Assembly (NCBI GenBank): GCA_007692755.1
Contig: REBL01000127.1
Span: 1 to 64,000, forward strand
Reading direction: 5' to 3'
DNA from: Nodularia sp. (in: cyanobacteria)
GTDB lineage: Bacteria > Cyanobacteriota > Cyanobacteriia > Cyanobacteriales > Nostocaceae
DNA: 64,000 nucleotides
Positions 1 to 8,818 of the stretch are shown here, piece by piece. Within the stretch, counting starts at the first letter, position 1; every line of letters begins with the position of its first letter. Both the position numbers and the translations under genes were made by a program. The notes beneath the pieces are model-generated. The model made no database searches and had not been told where the DNA came from. It was given only the letters and a program-made list of their open reading frames with translations.

Positions 1-14
1 ATCCTGCCCGCCCA

Positions 15-35
15 GAACAGGCAAGATGCCTGTTC
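15..35. repeat. Perfect 9-bp hairpin repeat (GAACAGGCA/TGCCTGTTC)
   Basis: GAACAGGCA, a 3-nt loop AGA, then TGCCTGTTC form a perfect inverted repeat downstream of the recombinase gene. The same hairpin with similar flanks (TTGTGGAACAGGCA) recurs at 55594-55642, where a 23-nt insertion splits it. A related sequence (GGCAAGATGCCCACCCCACAAGAG) lies at 34166-34189. It is a dispersed hairpin repeat and not obviously a terminator, since no T-run follows on the leftward transcript. Confidence 0.7.
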
Positions 36-84
36 CACAAGAGAAACATAATGCAACATTATAAGCTTGCCACGCCACTACTAT

Positions 85-1512
85 TTAATTAATAACACCT
101 ATTAAACCTGGATTTTCCATCTGTAACCGCAACCTTTCATTCTCAATTCTCAATCTCTCATTTTCATGTTCCAGCTTAATCACTATATCTTGCAAGTCTT
201 CCACCTTTGATTTTTTCTTAATAGCTTCTTCAATAGCCACCTTGCGATTTTCCAGACTAAACCATCTTTGATAAATCGAAGTGTGCATATTTACCGAATG
301 ACCCAAATTATCAGCAGCAGCTTTAATTGGAATTCCCATTAAATGCGCTCTAATTGCCCAAGCATGGCGTAAATCATAAGGTTGAAAAGGAATACCAACA
401 AATCTAAACCATCTGTCTGTACCATGTCGAGCCGAATTAATTTGTTTACTGGTAATTTTCCCCTGAATTTTGGCTTTTAATAATTCAATAGCTTCCGTAT
501 CAGTTTTTAAATTAAACATCTCTACCCAGCGCGGATATAATGGTAAAGCTTCCCGCTCACCTGTTTTACATTCTTCATTTACCCGCCATGTATGAATGGT
601 ATTTTCTGAAGACAACCACCAATTTAAATCAGGATTAACAAAAATTTCTCTTGGTCTTATACCATAAGTAGCCAACATCCCATATACCCAACGCCACAGT
701 TTCCAGTTATTTCTGTCTTCCCTAGTGAGCAATTTACTGGGACGGTTGAGTGAGTAAGCCTCAAATTTGAGATATTCCCGCTCTATGTCTGCATCAGTGG
801 GGATATCACGCTTACGTTGAGCAGCAGGTTTAATTTTTAAATTACTTAGCTCTGGGACATCTAAACCAGAACATTTACACAATACCCGAATAACTTTAAT
901 TAATTCATTTTTTACACTATCTGAAGATGGACAACATTGCACAGATGCAATAAAGTTGGCATTTATTGCTGGTTTATCCTTTGGTAAGTGTTTTTGAGCA
1001 ATATAAAAATAACTATTAAATGTGTTCTCACTTTTAAGATTACGTTTTCTAGTTTGGAAATAATTTTTCTCAAAATTTGCAATCAAATCACCAATTATTT
1101 GGGTGTTAACTTTATTACGAGTTTTACCTAAATATTTCTCAGTCCATTGAAATTGTTTTCTCGCTAACAATTTTCCTAACTCATAAGCTTCCTCTTCCGC
1201 AGTATTTAAACCATCAAAATTAAACGGGATACCCAAAGAAAGATCATATTGCTTTGTTCCTATACCGTTTTTATCAATATCTCCTGGTTTAATGGGTAGG
1301 GTGCTTCTGAGTTGCAATGAATTACCAGATTTTCTGACATAAACATTTACCCTAGCAGCTTTGATTCTAGCATTTACCGCCTTTAATTCCGTTTCCAGTT
1401 TTGCCGTTAGGTGATTTTCTTGATTTGTCACTGCTTGCATTCTGCCTATATATCCCCCATCGCTGCTGGCTGTTTGTTGAAAATCGGCAAATGCTTCCTG
1501 TGTGCTGTTCAT
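85..1512 (-). CDS. Tyrosine recombinase of the nifH element (XisA/XisC family)
   Basis: This 475-residue site-specific recombinase probably excises the element to rebuild nifH during heterocyst differentiation. The C-terminal half carries the family's catalytic set: Arg about 286 in GIRPREI, the Arg-His pair about 382-383 in DLRHAWAIRAH, His about 405 in NLGHSV, and the nucleophile Tyr about 414 in HTSIYQRW. A short coiled coil rich in ENERLR repeats ends the protein. It is clearly homologous to the recombinases at 7026-8327 and 27009-28502, sharing SLQLR.TLPIKPG and IPIKAAADNLGH. The ATG lies about 110 bp from the nifH border and the gene reads away from it. The role is inferred from position and family. 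Confidence 0.9.
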   Translation of the reverse strand: MNSTQEAFADFQQTASSDGGYIGRMQAVTNQENHLTAKLETELKAVNARIKAARVNVYVRKSGNSLQLRSTLPIKPGDIDKNGIGTKQYDLSLGIPFNFDGLNTAEEEAYELGKLLARKQFQWTEKYLGKTRNKVNTQIIGDLIANFEKNYFQTRKRNLKSENTFNSYFYIAQKHLPKDKPAINANFIASVQCCPSSDSVKNELIKVIRVLCKCSGLDVPELSNLKIKPAAQRKRDIPTDADIEREYLKFEAYSLNRPSKLLTREDRNNWKLWRWVYGMLATYGIRPREIFVNPDLNWWLSSENTIHTWRVNEECKTGEREALPLYPRWVEMFNLKTDTEAIELLKAKIQGKITSKQINSARHGTDRWFRFVGIPFQPYDLRHAWAIRAHLMGIPIKAAADNLGHSVNMHTSIYQRWFSLENRKVAIEEAIKKKSKVEDLQDIVIKLEHENERLRIENERLRLQMENPGLIGVIN

Positions 1513-1549
1513 ACCCTAGATTTACCCTAATAAAAAAACTGTTCAGCCC

Positions 1550-1574
1550 TGACAATGCTTACGGCAAACATTGT
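1550..1574. promoter_or_regulatory. Conserved motif between nifH-element recombinase and border
   Basis: TGACAATGCTTACGGCAAAC at 1550-1569, continuing to ATT, matches 21 of 23 positions of the motif at 8583-8605 in the nifD element. It contains near-inverted arms AATGCTT (1554-1560) and AAACATT (1566-1572). Its place between recombinase gene and recombination border suggests an accessory binding site or the recombinase promoter. Function is inferred. Confidence 0.45.
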
Positions 1575-1601
1575 TAAACATAAGCAATTACAGGCTATTA
1601 G

Positions 1602-2081
<480 letters not shown>

Positions 2082-2151
2082 GATTTCAGCCGCAGGAAAA
2101 AGGAAGAATTTCATATTTGACCTTCACCCTTGCATCTCCCCCTAAACCTAG

Positions 2152-2170
2152 AGGGGACTCTAAGTCCCCT
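2152..2170 (+). promoter_or_regulatory. nifH-nifD intergenic stem-loop
   Basis: AGGGGACT, loop CTA, AGTCCCCT is a perfect 8-bp stem with a 3-nt loop, 70 bp after the nifH stop and 33 bp before the nifD start. No T-run follows, so it is not a classic terminator. Stem-loops here are known in nifHDK operons, where processing leaves abundant stable nifH transcript. The function in this organism is inferred. Confidence 0.75.
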
Positions 2171-2203
2171 ATTCCCAGATCCCTAAGAATCGGAGAGGAT
2201 AAA

Positions 2204-3646
2204 ATGACACCTCCAGAAAACAACAAAATCGTTGAAGAAAGAAAAGAACTCATTAAAGAAGTTCTCGAAGCTTACCCAGATAAAGCTAAGAAAAGACGCG
2301 AAAAGCACTTAAATGTATTTGAAGAAGGTAAGAGCGACTGTGGCGTTAAGTCCAACGTCAAATCTCTTCCTGGTGTAATGACCGCTCGTGGTTGTGCTTA
2401 TGCAGGTTCCAAGGGTGTGGTTTGGGGTCCTATTAAGGACATGATTCACATCAGTCACGGGCCTGTTGGTTGCGGTTACTGGTCTTGGTCTGGTCGTCGT
2501 AACTACTACATTGGTACTACAGGTGTTGACACCTTTGGTACTATGCACTTCACTTCTGACTTCCAAGAAAGAGACATCGTTTTTGGTGGTGACAAGAAAC
2601 TACTGAAACTAATCCAAGAATTGGAAGTCCTCTTCCCTCTGAACCGTGGTGTATCCATTCAATCTGAATGTCCCATCGGTCTAATTGGGGATGACATCGA
2701 AGCTGTAGCTCGTAAGGCTGCAAAAGAGATTGACAAACCAGTTGTTCCAGTTCGTTGCGAAGGTTTCCGGGGTGTTTCTCAGTCCTTGGGTCACCACATC
2801 GCTAACGACATGATTCGTGACTGGGTATTCCCCAGAGCTGATAAAGCTAAAGCTGATGGTTCACTGAAGTTTGATTCTACTCCTTATGACGTAGCAATCA
2901 TTGGTGACTACAACATCGGTGGTGATGCTTGGGCGAGCCGTATTCTTCTAGAAGAAATCGGTTTGCGTGTAGTTGCTCAGTGGTCTGGTGATGGTACTAT
3001 CAACGAAATGTTGATGACCCCCAACGTGAAGATGAACCTCATCCACTGTTACCGCTCGATGAACTACATCAGCCGTCACATGGAAGAAAAATATGGTATT
3101 CCCTGGTTGGAATACAACTTCTTCGGACCTACTAAGATTGCTGAATCCCTACGGGAAATTGCTTCTAAGTTTGACGAAAAAATCCAAGCAAACGCTGAGA
3201 AGGTTATTGCTAAGTATCAGCCTACAATGGATGCGATCGTTAACAAGTATCGCCCCCGTTTAGATGGTAAGACTGTCGCCATGATGGTTGGTGGTCTACG
3301 TCCTCGTCACGTTGTCCCAGCTTTCCAAGACTTGGGCATGAAGATGATTGGTACTGGTTATGAGTTCGCTCACAACGACGACTACAAACGTACCACTCAC
3401 TACATCGAAAATGGTACTATCGTTTACGATGACGTGACTGCTTATGAATTTGAGGAGTTTATCAAAGCCCTCAAGCCTGACCTTGTAGCTTCTGGTGTGA
3501 AAGAGAAGTACGTCTTCCAAAAGATGGGTCTGCCTTTCCGTCAAATGCACTCTTGGGATTACTCCGAACCTAGCCACAGCGCCTCAAAGTCAATGACAGC
3601 AAGATTTTTCGACGGTGAGATGAAAAAGAATTTATTTTTAGTCTAA
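2204..3646 (+). CDS. nifD: nifD 5' segment with element-encoded tail (nitrogenase MoFe alpha chain, interrupted)
   Basis: The native part runs from ATG 2204 (preceded by GGAGAGG) to the recombination core at 3556-3566. It contains the P-cluster cysteines in [16 protein letters not shown] and [11 protein letters not shown], the FeMo-co cysteine in [10 protein letters not shown], and the FeMo-co histidine in RQMHSW (residue 449). Downstream of the core the frame continues into the element for about 26 unrelated residues and stops at 3646. The vegetative product would therefore be a 480-residue chimera lacking the C-terminal about 50 residues. Joining to 8640-8789 gives a 501-residue NifD, the normal family length. 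An ATG-like start at 2117 is rejected for lack of homology. Confidence 0.95.
   Translation: MTPPENNKIVEERKELIKEVLEAYPDKAKKRREKHLNVFEEGKSDCGVKSNVKSLPGVMTARGCAYAGSKGVVWGPIKDMIHISHGPVGCGYWSWSGRRNYYIGTTGVDTFGTMHFTSDFQERDIVFGGDKKLLKLIQELEVLFPLNRGVSIQSECPIGLIGDDIEAVARKAAKEIDKPVVPVRCEGFRGVSQSLGHHIANDMIRDWVFPRADKAKADGSLKFDSTPYDVAIIGDYNIGGDAWASRILLEEIGLRVVAQWSGDGTINEMLMTPNVKMNLIHCYRSMNYISRHMEEKYGIPWLEYNFFGPTKIAESLREIASKFDEKIQANAEKVIAKYQPTMDAIVNKYRPRLDGKTVAMMVGGLRPRHVVPAFQDLGMKMIGTGYEFAHNDDYKRTTHYIENGTIVYDDVTAYEFEEFIKALKPDLVASGVKEKYVFQKMGLPFRQMHSWDYSEPSHSASKSMTARFFDGEMKKNLFLV
3556..3566. repeat. nifD element left core attachment site
   Basis: GGATTACTCCG is identical to the XisA core known from Anabaena. 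It encodes part of the Asp-Tyr-Ser of NifD just after the FeMo-co histidine. Confidence 0.93.
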
Positions 3647-3887
3647 ATGTGAGTTTGAGGATGATCTAGAAACTATATATTTGTGATGCTTTAAATAATA
3701 TAACTCTGATAGGGGATGGTTTTGAGGATTTGGTTAAATCTTGCTGAAATTACAACTGTAATATGAAAGACTATTTTGAGTGATATTTTTTAGATTAAAT
3801 GGTGCGATCGCATGATGGATGATGGATGATGAAAGACCAGGAATGCGATCGCAAGAATGAATCGACAATCTATGCAATTGTTTGAGT

Positions 3888-4466
3888 TCAATCTGGGAAA
3901 GCCGCACCAGTCATGGGGTCACTGATATACAATCCTAGTGTTAGACTACGCATGGCTTCATCCCAAACGGGTGTTAATTGCTCTGCTTGATCTGCCCAAT
4001 AATCGAATGTAATCAAACACTGTACATTCGACCCCAAACCAATGCAAGTCCGCGAAAAAGCATCCCGTGGTTCTTCCTGAGTGTCAATAAATTTAATTTC
4101 TGTCCACACAATTCTGGCAGTTTGACGCTTGACGGTAACAATATCTCCCCTAGCGATGACGTTACGCTCATCTTCGTCCATCATTTTCCTCAAAGTAGAT
4201 TTTAGGGGAAATAGACTCCAGTCACGGGGAGGCAGAGGATTGAAAGATACTTCCAAGCAGCAATCATCCTGGGGCGGTTTTTTATCGCAAAACTTGAAAG
4301 ATTTTTCTTGTGGCTCAAAAACCCAATTTTGGGGGACATTGAGGCGAACAGCCCCCCGATCTGCCACAAAAATTTTATAGCCTGATGGCGATTCCCAGCG
4401 ATGATCGGGTTTTAGTTCCAGGGTTTCTTTAATCCACTGGAGATTGCTTTTTTTACGCTTTGCCAT
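3888..4466 (-). CDS. Unknown protein, cargo of the nifD element
   Basis: The gene encodes 192 residues with no motif I recognise. The N-terminus is lysine-rich (MAKRKKSNLQW), followed by a mixed alpha/beta-looking region with a DDCCLEVSFNPLPPRDWS segment. There is no signal peptide or membrane helix, so it is probably cytosolic. It reads toward the left border of the element and sits 74 bp after the methyltransferase gene, so the two may be co-transcribed. The normal length and ATG start suggest it is intact. Function unknown. Confidence 0.75.
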   Translation of the reverse strand: MAKRKKSNLQWIKETLELKPDHRWESPSGYKIFVADRGAVRLNVPQNWVFEPQEKSFKFCDKKPPQDDCCLEVSFNPLPPRDWSLFPLKSTLRKMMDEDERNVIARGDIVTVKRQTARIVWTEIKFIDTQEEPRDAFSRTCIGLGSNVQCLITFDYWADQAEQLTPVWDEAMRSLTLGLYISDPMTGAAFPD

Positions 4467-4540
4467 AGTATTTTTGCAAATGTTGGCTTAGGTTGTTGCA
4501 GGCGATCGCCCACTTTTTCAATAGTAGCAAATTGCTAGTT

Positions 4541-5611
4541 TTAAATCTCACTATCAGCTAGTTTACAAATAACCATAATCGGTGATAAATATTTACTATG
4601 ACTAGAGTGAACAAGTTTTAACCCAGCTTTTTCTAAATCTTGAATAAGTTCAGGCATCTGATACTTGTGATGTCGCCAAATAGTAATTTCTTCATCTTTT
4701 AAAATTTCAATCTGCCTATCTAACCCTAACTTGCTAAAACTTAGTGTGTAATTTTGATGGAATTTTATATTGGCAGTTATACTATCCGTTTTGACATCAT
4801 ACTTTCTCACAAGTTCGCAATCTTCAGAACTGATTTCCATCTCGTTTTTAATCCATGTATATATTCCATCTACATGATACTTGCAGCCACCTCGAACTTT
4901 TCCATCCCATTGAGAGTTAGAACCAATTTCGTTAGTGAACACCAGCAAATCATTTTTACCCATGCTGTTTTTGAAGTTTTGAAAAACTCTGTTTCTGTCT
5001 TGATGATTGGCGATTGTCACACCTAAATGTAAAAATATATTGGCTATATCTTTATTTTGAAGAGCAGTAGAGTTTTGCCAAATATCTGCGGGAATAGAGC
5101 TAGCTTCTATATCAAAGGTAGAACTATTAAATTCAATTGAGGGAAACCATTTCGTGAAATTTGCCTGAGATAGGGTTAAAAGTTCTTGACTAATATCTAA
5201 GGCGATATATTTATTGATTTTACCTAATTTATCAAGTTGAGAAATGAAGTTTTTTACTGGATACGAATTACCACAACCTACATCTACAATGTTGATTTTA
5301 TTGCAATCTTGATAATTGCCGTTAATATATGCAAAATTTTTCTTTAATAATTCAATTTCTACGTTGGGAGTTTGATACCATTTAGGCACAACATACTTTT
5401 GATAAAAATTATTCCATATGTTTGCACCTCTACCTTTGTAAGAATATTTTAAAGGAAATTCGCGTTTAAGTTCTAATGCCTGAATTAATTCTACAAGTTC
5501 TTCTTGAGAAAAAATCGAGTAGAATTCAGAACTTGGCTCTACTATACGACTTATAGGATTTGAGATATCTGAATAAACTTGTGAGTTGCTGTCGATTTTT
5601 TGAGGTGTCAT
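4541..5611 (-). CDS. EgtD-like SAM-dependent methyltransferase (histidine-specific family)
   Basis: This 356-residue protein resembles the L-histidine N-alpha-methyltransferase family (EgtD, PF10017), the first enzyme of ergothioneine synthesis. Visible features are SAM motif I as VDVGCGNSYPV at about 117-127, an acidic residue ending motif II in IALDIS, and the family-like region LHLGVTIANHQ at about 206-216 (family pattern of Gly-Asn before Asp). It lacks a DinB/EgtB partner nearby, so the substrate is uncertain. It is cargo of the nifD element. An alternative is another Methyltransf_33 enzyme acting on a different amine. Confidence 0.7.
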   Translation of the reverse strand: MTPQKIDSNSQVYSDISNPISRIVEPSSEFYSIFSQEELVELIQALELKREFPLKYSYKGRGANIWNNFYQKYVVPKWYQTPNVEIELLKKNFAYINGNYQDCNKINIVDVGCGNSYPVKNFISQLDKLGKINKYIALDISQELLTLSQANFTKWFPSIEFNSSTFDIEASSIPADIWQNSTALQNKDIANIFLHLGVTIANHQDRNRVFQNFKNSMGKNDLLVFTNEIGSNSQWDGKVRGGCKYHVDGIYTWIKNEMEISSEDCELVRKYDVKTDSITANIKFHQNYTLSFSKLGLDRQIEILKDEEITIWRHHKYQMPELIQDLEKAGLKLVHSSHSKYLSPIMVICKLADSEI

Positions 5612-5784
5612 TGTTTGGCTTTGTCAGGTAATTAACTTGACAACTTTGGTATATTTAATCTGGTCTTCGTCATTATAAAGTATGAAGAGGTATATAATCA
5701 TGCAAAGCCCTGAGTTTTTCATATGCGCCCTTTTTCACTCACCCCAGTGCGATCGCCTGACATTTAACTAAGTAATATATTCTT

Positions 5785-6125
5785 GTAGGGTGTGTTGTTG
5801 CGTACAACGTACCTGATCAATAATGGGCATCCTAGAAAACAAACCCCATCTTCTCACATCCATGCCCAATTACCGCAGACCTGATATTTCCGGTGGAACC
5901 TACCTCACTACGCCTTATGGACTCTACCTGAAGGCGATCGCAATCTATCTATGCGGATGCTTTTAATCAAACGCTTTATAATGGGCTTTTTTGAGCATTC
6001 ATCGTTTAATCGAGCAGAATATTTACCCGTTAGATTGGGTTAGCAGTGGGGAGGTGCAGCTTTCCTCGGATATTTGGGATATTTAACATGGCGGTGCGTT
6101 GCGCTACGCGACAACACACCCTACA
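5785..6125. mobile_element. MITE-like element with RAYT remnant
   Basis: GTAGGGTGTGTTGTTGCG at 5785-5802 and CGCGACAACACACCCTAC at 6108-6125 are inverted repeats matching at 17 of 18 positions. Between them lie fragments of a REP-associated tyrosine transposase. The same GTAGGGTG end sequence bounds elements at 20884-20962 and 34062-34244. Such palindromic elements are common in Nostocales and would be mobilised in trans by intact RAYT enzymes. This copy is nested inside the nifD element. Confidence 0.75.
5862..6088 (+). pseudogene. REP-associated tyrosine transposase (RAYT) remnant
   Basis: The frame starts ATG at 5862 with MPNYRRPDISGGTYLTT, the typical RAYT N-terminus. The middle of the enzyme, including the His-hydrophobe-His site and the catalytic tyrosine, is missing. 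Near the end, SIHRLIEQNIYPLDW matches the usual RAYT C-terminus in another frame. Only about a third of the usual about 180-residue length remains, so it cannot be active. Confidence 0.7.
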
Positions 6126-6147
6126 GGAGAGATGCGATAACCTTCTC

Positions 6148-6888
6148 TTACTCTCCTCTATAGAAGTTCGTTTCTAGAGGTGTTTTAATAAGCCATTCAA
6201 TAAACTCGCCGTTATATTTTTCAGTTTTTCTAATTACAAAGAAAATTGAAAATGCCAGTGAAGGCAATACAGCAGACAAAGGTCGAGCTATTTTTTTTGG
6301 GAAAGGATAGAATTGGGAGCCATAGAATTTATCAACAGTCGCAAATCGTTGAGCAATACTCCTATAAAACATAAGTGTATCTTGCTTAGAAAAAACTCTT
6401 ACATGAGCAGAAATTAATTTTGAACAAGTTGGGTGAATTCCAAAAAGCCCCAAAATACGGTTATGTAAAGAAAGTACATTGGGAACACCCAAATATAAAT
6501 AACCACCAACCCTTAAAGTTCTAAAAATTTCATGATTAATCCAAAATATTTCTTTTGTATGTTCCAATATTTGGTTAGCTATAATAAAATCCACAGACTC
6601 ATCATCAAAAGGAAGTGCCTGATTTTCAATATTGACTGAAATAGAGTGAATACCCTTATTTACTAATTTATTTGTAGAGGAACTGCTATGATCTATACCT
6701 ATGAGTTTTGCTTGTGGGTTATACTGTTTTATAATTGTTAAATCATCACCATTACCACATCCTAAATCAAGACATTGCGAAATATCTATCTCTTTAATCG
6801 TCTTTTGTAAAATATGTCTTCCATAGGTTTCATTGTGGTCAACAATATTCAGTCTACTTGTACTACCGGGAGTCACTTTTTGGAACAT
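6148..6888 (-). CDS. Class I SAM-dependent methyltransferase
   Basis: This 246-residue protein carries SAM motif I LDLGCGNGDDL (about 40-50), the acidic motif II ending in IGIDHSS, and the motif IV region VDFIIANQILEHT, as in Methyltransf_11 enzymes. The C-terminal part (LFGIHPTCSKLISAHVRVF) resembles methyltransferases found in glycan or lipid loci, but the substrate cannot be read from sequence. It is cargo of the nifD element, between the RAYT remnant and the recombinase. No signal peptide; the hydrophobic stretch near 215 is too short to call a membrane segment with confidence. Confidence 0.75.
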   Translation of the reverse strand: MFQKVTPGSTSRLNIVDHNETYGRHILQKTIKEIDISQCLDLGCGNGDDLTIIKQYNPQAKLIGIDHSSSSTNKLVNKGIHSISVNIENQALPFDDESVDFIIANQILEHTKEIFWINHEIFRTLRVGGYLYLGVPNVLSLHNRILGLFGIHPTCSKLISAHVRVFSKQDTLMFYRSIAQRFATVDKFYGSQFYPFPKKIARPLSAVLPSLAFSIFFVIRKTEKYNGEFIEWLIKTPLETNFYRGE

Positions 6889-7025
6889 TTAATTATCCTA
6901 TTAGTATTGATGCCCAAATATTTTTGTTCATTTTGTATATGCAGATTATACCAAGTCAGGTAGAATTTGTATATTCTATAATTAAAACGTGTTTTCGGGC
7001 AGCACAACGCACCACATCAACTTTA

Positions 7026-8327
7026 TTAACTACGCTTATAAACCACCTCCATCCTCAACTTCTCAACTTCCATTTTCAACCTTTCATTCTCCATCCTCAA
7101 TTGCCCATTCTCCTCCCGAATCACCTCAACTTCATTCCGCTTACTCAAAGCTTGATTAATCGCCAACTTCCGCATATCTAGCGAAAACCAACGCTGATAA
7201 GTTTCCGTATGCACTTGCACACTATGCCCCAAATTATCCGCTGCCGCCTTAATTGGTATCCCTAAAATGTGCGCCCGAATCGCCCAAGCGTGACGTAAAT
7301 CATAAGGTTTAAAATCTAAGCCAATTTTACGAAACCACCAACTAACTCGTTGGGTTAATGCCGTTATTTCAGCATGATTAGTATTATCTTTTTTGCTAAT
7401 CGCAGTCGCTAACATTTCTAAATATTTAGGATTTCTTAAATCAAACTCCGAAATCCATTGCCTATGTAAAGGTAAAGCTTCTCTTTCCCCAGTTTTACAA
7501 TCTTTATGGACTTTCCATGTTAAATCTATATTCTCTTTACTTAACCACCAATCAATATCAGGACTAATAAATAATTCCCGTGGGCGTAAACCAAAAACGG
7601 CTAACATTCCATAAGTCCAGCGCCAAAGCTGCCAGCTATTTTTAACATTTTGATTAACTTGATTACCTCTGTTCTTTAAGTAATCTTCAAATTTGATAAT
7701 TCCTGCGGCTATTTCCGTATCAGTCGGTATATTCCGGGGATTATTCTCCGGCATTTTGGAATATTGAGATAAATCGATTTCAATTTTAAATGTCTGGCAA
7801 AAAGCTGATATAGCTCTCGCAGCGTTATATTTTGCCCATTGTTTATCGATTTTTTCAATTGAACTGATGAAATTTTCAGGTGTGGCTAAATCCTGAGCAT
7901 TAGTAAATCGCTTAGTGCGGGAAAAATAATAAAAAAAAGTATGTTCGCTTTTAGTTGTGCGCTGATGAGTTTTAAAATACTCCGCTTCAAATTGTGCGAG
8001 TAACTCACCTATAGTTTTAAAGTCTTTTTTAATCGCCTCATTGCCTAAATATTTATCATTCCATTCAAAAGATTTCCGAGCGATTAACTTTCCTAATTCA
8101 TAAGCTTCTTCCTCAGCCGTCTTGAGTCCATCCCAGTTAGCAGGAATATTCAAGCTGAGATTATATTGCTTTCTCCCAGTGCCTTTTATGTCCTTGTCTC
8201 CAGGTTTAATTGGTAACGTCGCCCGTAATTGCAGACTTCCATTTGATGCTCTCACCGTTACTTTAGCCTTTGCAGACTTCAAACGCAGATTTACTTGCTC
8301 TAACTCTAATAGTAATTTTGTTCTCAT
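7026..8327 (-). CDS. xisA: Tyrosine recombinase of the nifD element (XisA type)
   Basis: This 433-residue recombinase should excise the nifD element in differentiating heterocysts. Catalytic residues visible are Arg about 248 in GLRPREL, Arg-His about 345-346 in DLRHAWAIRAH, His in NLGHSV and Tyr about 377 in HTETYQRW. A C-terminal ENERLKMEVEKL coiled coil follows. It is about 40-60 residues shorter at the N-terminus than the two other recombinases here. The frame upstream of ATG 8327 reaches a TGA at 8358-8360 with no alternative start, so the short form is real or the N-terminus is eroded. The gene reads away from the nifK-side border. Confidence 0.92.
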   Translation of the reverse strand: MRTKLLLELEQVNLRLKSAKAKVTVRASNGSLQLRATLPIKPGDKDIKGTGRKQYNLSLNIPANWDGLKTAEEEAYELGKLIARKSFEWNDKYLGNEAIKKDFKTIGELLAQFEAEYFKTHQRTTKSEHTFFYYFSRTKRFTNAQDLATPENFISSIEKIDKQWAKYNAARAISAFCQTFKIEIDLSQYSKMPENNPRNIPTDTEIAAGIIKFEDYLKNRGNQVNQNVKNSWQLWRWTYGMLAVFGLRPRELFISPDIDWWLSKENIDLTWKVHKDCKTGEREALPLHRQWISEFDLRNPKYLEMLATAISKKDNTNHAEITALTQRVSWWFRKIGLDFKPYDLRHAWAIRAHILGIPIKAAADNLGHSVQVHTETYQRWFSLDMRKLAINQALSKRNEVEVIREENGQLRMENERLKMEVEKLRMEVVYKRS

Positions 8328-8426
8328 CTGTTCTCTTTGCTGGTGTGATTGCAGACTTCAACCAAGAAAACTGCCGTCGATAGATGAAAATGATTAGACT
8401 TGGAAACCCGCCAAATTGAAGCTCTG

Positions 8427-8468
8427 TCTCCCCTCTCCGCTTGCACCGGAGGGGTTGGGGGTGGGGTG
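8427..8468. repeat. GC-rich dispersed hairpin repeat
   Basis: CCCCTCTCCG, a short loop and CCGGAGGGG, followed by TTGGGGGTGGGG, forms a hairpin. Inverted or related copies lie at 42341-42384 and 43671-43704. The 308 bp between xisA and the right border otherwise hold only the arm motif at 8571-8605. Confidence 0.6.
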
Positions 8469-8570
8469 CATTGTGGCGTAACTAATTAACCGAACTTGTC
8501 TTCACCCTGATTATGCATCGCTATGATTTAGCCTATATTTAGCCTAGAAATAAATGTGTGTTCCACGAAC

Positions 8571-8605
8571 AATGTTTATCACTGACACTGCTTACTGCAA
8601 ACATT
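8571..8605. promoter_or_regulatory. Inverted arms and conserved motif near nifD element border
   Basis: AATGTTT (8571-8577) and AAACATT (8599-8605) are perfect inverted arms. The segment 8583-8605 matches 1550-1572 of the nifH element at 21 of 23 bases. The right core starts 30 bp further on. It may be an accessory site for the recombinase or a directionality factor, or a xisA promoter element; this is inference. Confidence 0.45.
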
Positions 8606-8635
8606 AAGTGCTGGAAAGTTATTGAAGCATCACTA

Positions 8636-8646
8636 GGAATACTCCG
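8636..8646. repeat. nifD element right core attachment site
   Basis: GGAATACTCCG differs from the left core by T to A at position 4. Depending on where strands exchange, the rebuilt codon is GAT (Asp) or GAA (Glu). Confidence 0.9.
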
Positions 8647-8789
8647 GTCCTTATCACGGTTATGATGGCTTCGCTATCTTCGCTCGCGATATGGATTTGG
8701 CACTCAACAGCCCAACTTGGGGTTTAATTGGCGCTCCCTGGAACAAGGAAGCTCAAGCTAAAAAGGCTAAGGCTAAAGTTACAGCTTAG
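8636..8789 (+). CDS. nifD: nifD 3' segment (C-terminal about 49 residues)
   Basis: From TAC at 8640 the frame reads [20 protein letters not shown] and ends KVTA at the TAG 8787-8789. This is the conserved NifD C-terminus. It has no start codon or ribosome site of its own and becomes coding only after excision of the element. Confidence 0.95.
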
Positions 8790-8818
8790 GGAAATAGCAA
8801 AGGGATAAGTAGGGATAG

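Larger units (their letters stand above)
3556..8646. mobile_element. nifD element, 5.08 kb, programmed excision
   Basis: The left core GGATTACTCCG (3556-3566) is the published 11-bp core of the Anabaena nifD element. The right copy GGAATACTCCG (8636-8646) differs at one base. Recombination joins MHSWDYS to [10 protein letters not shown] in frame and releases a circle of 5080 bp. Contents, all on the - strand, are an unknown 192-residue protein, an EgtD-like methyltransferase, a second methyltransferase and the recombinase, plus a decayed transposase element. It is about half the size of the Anabaena 7120 element (about 11 kb). Confidence 0.95.
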
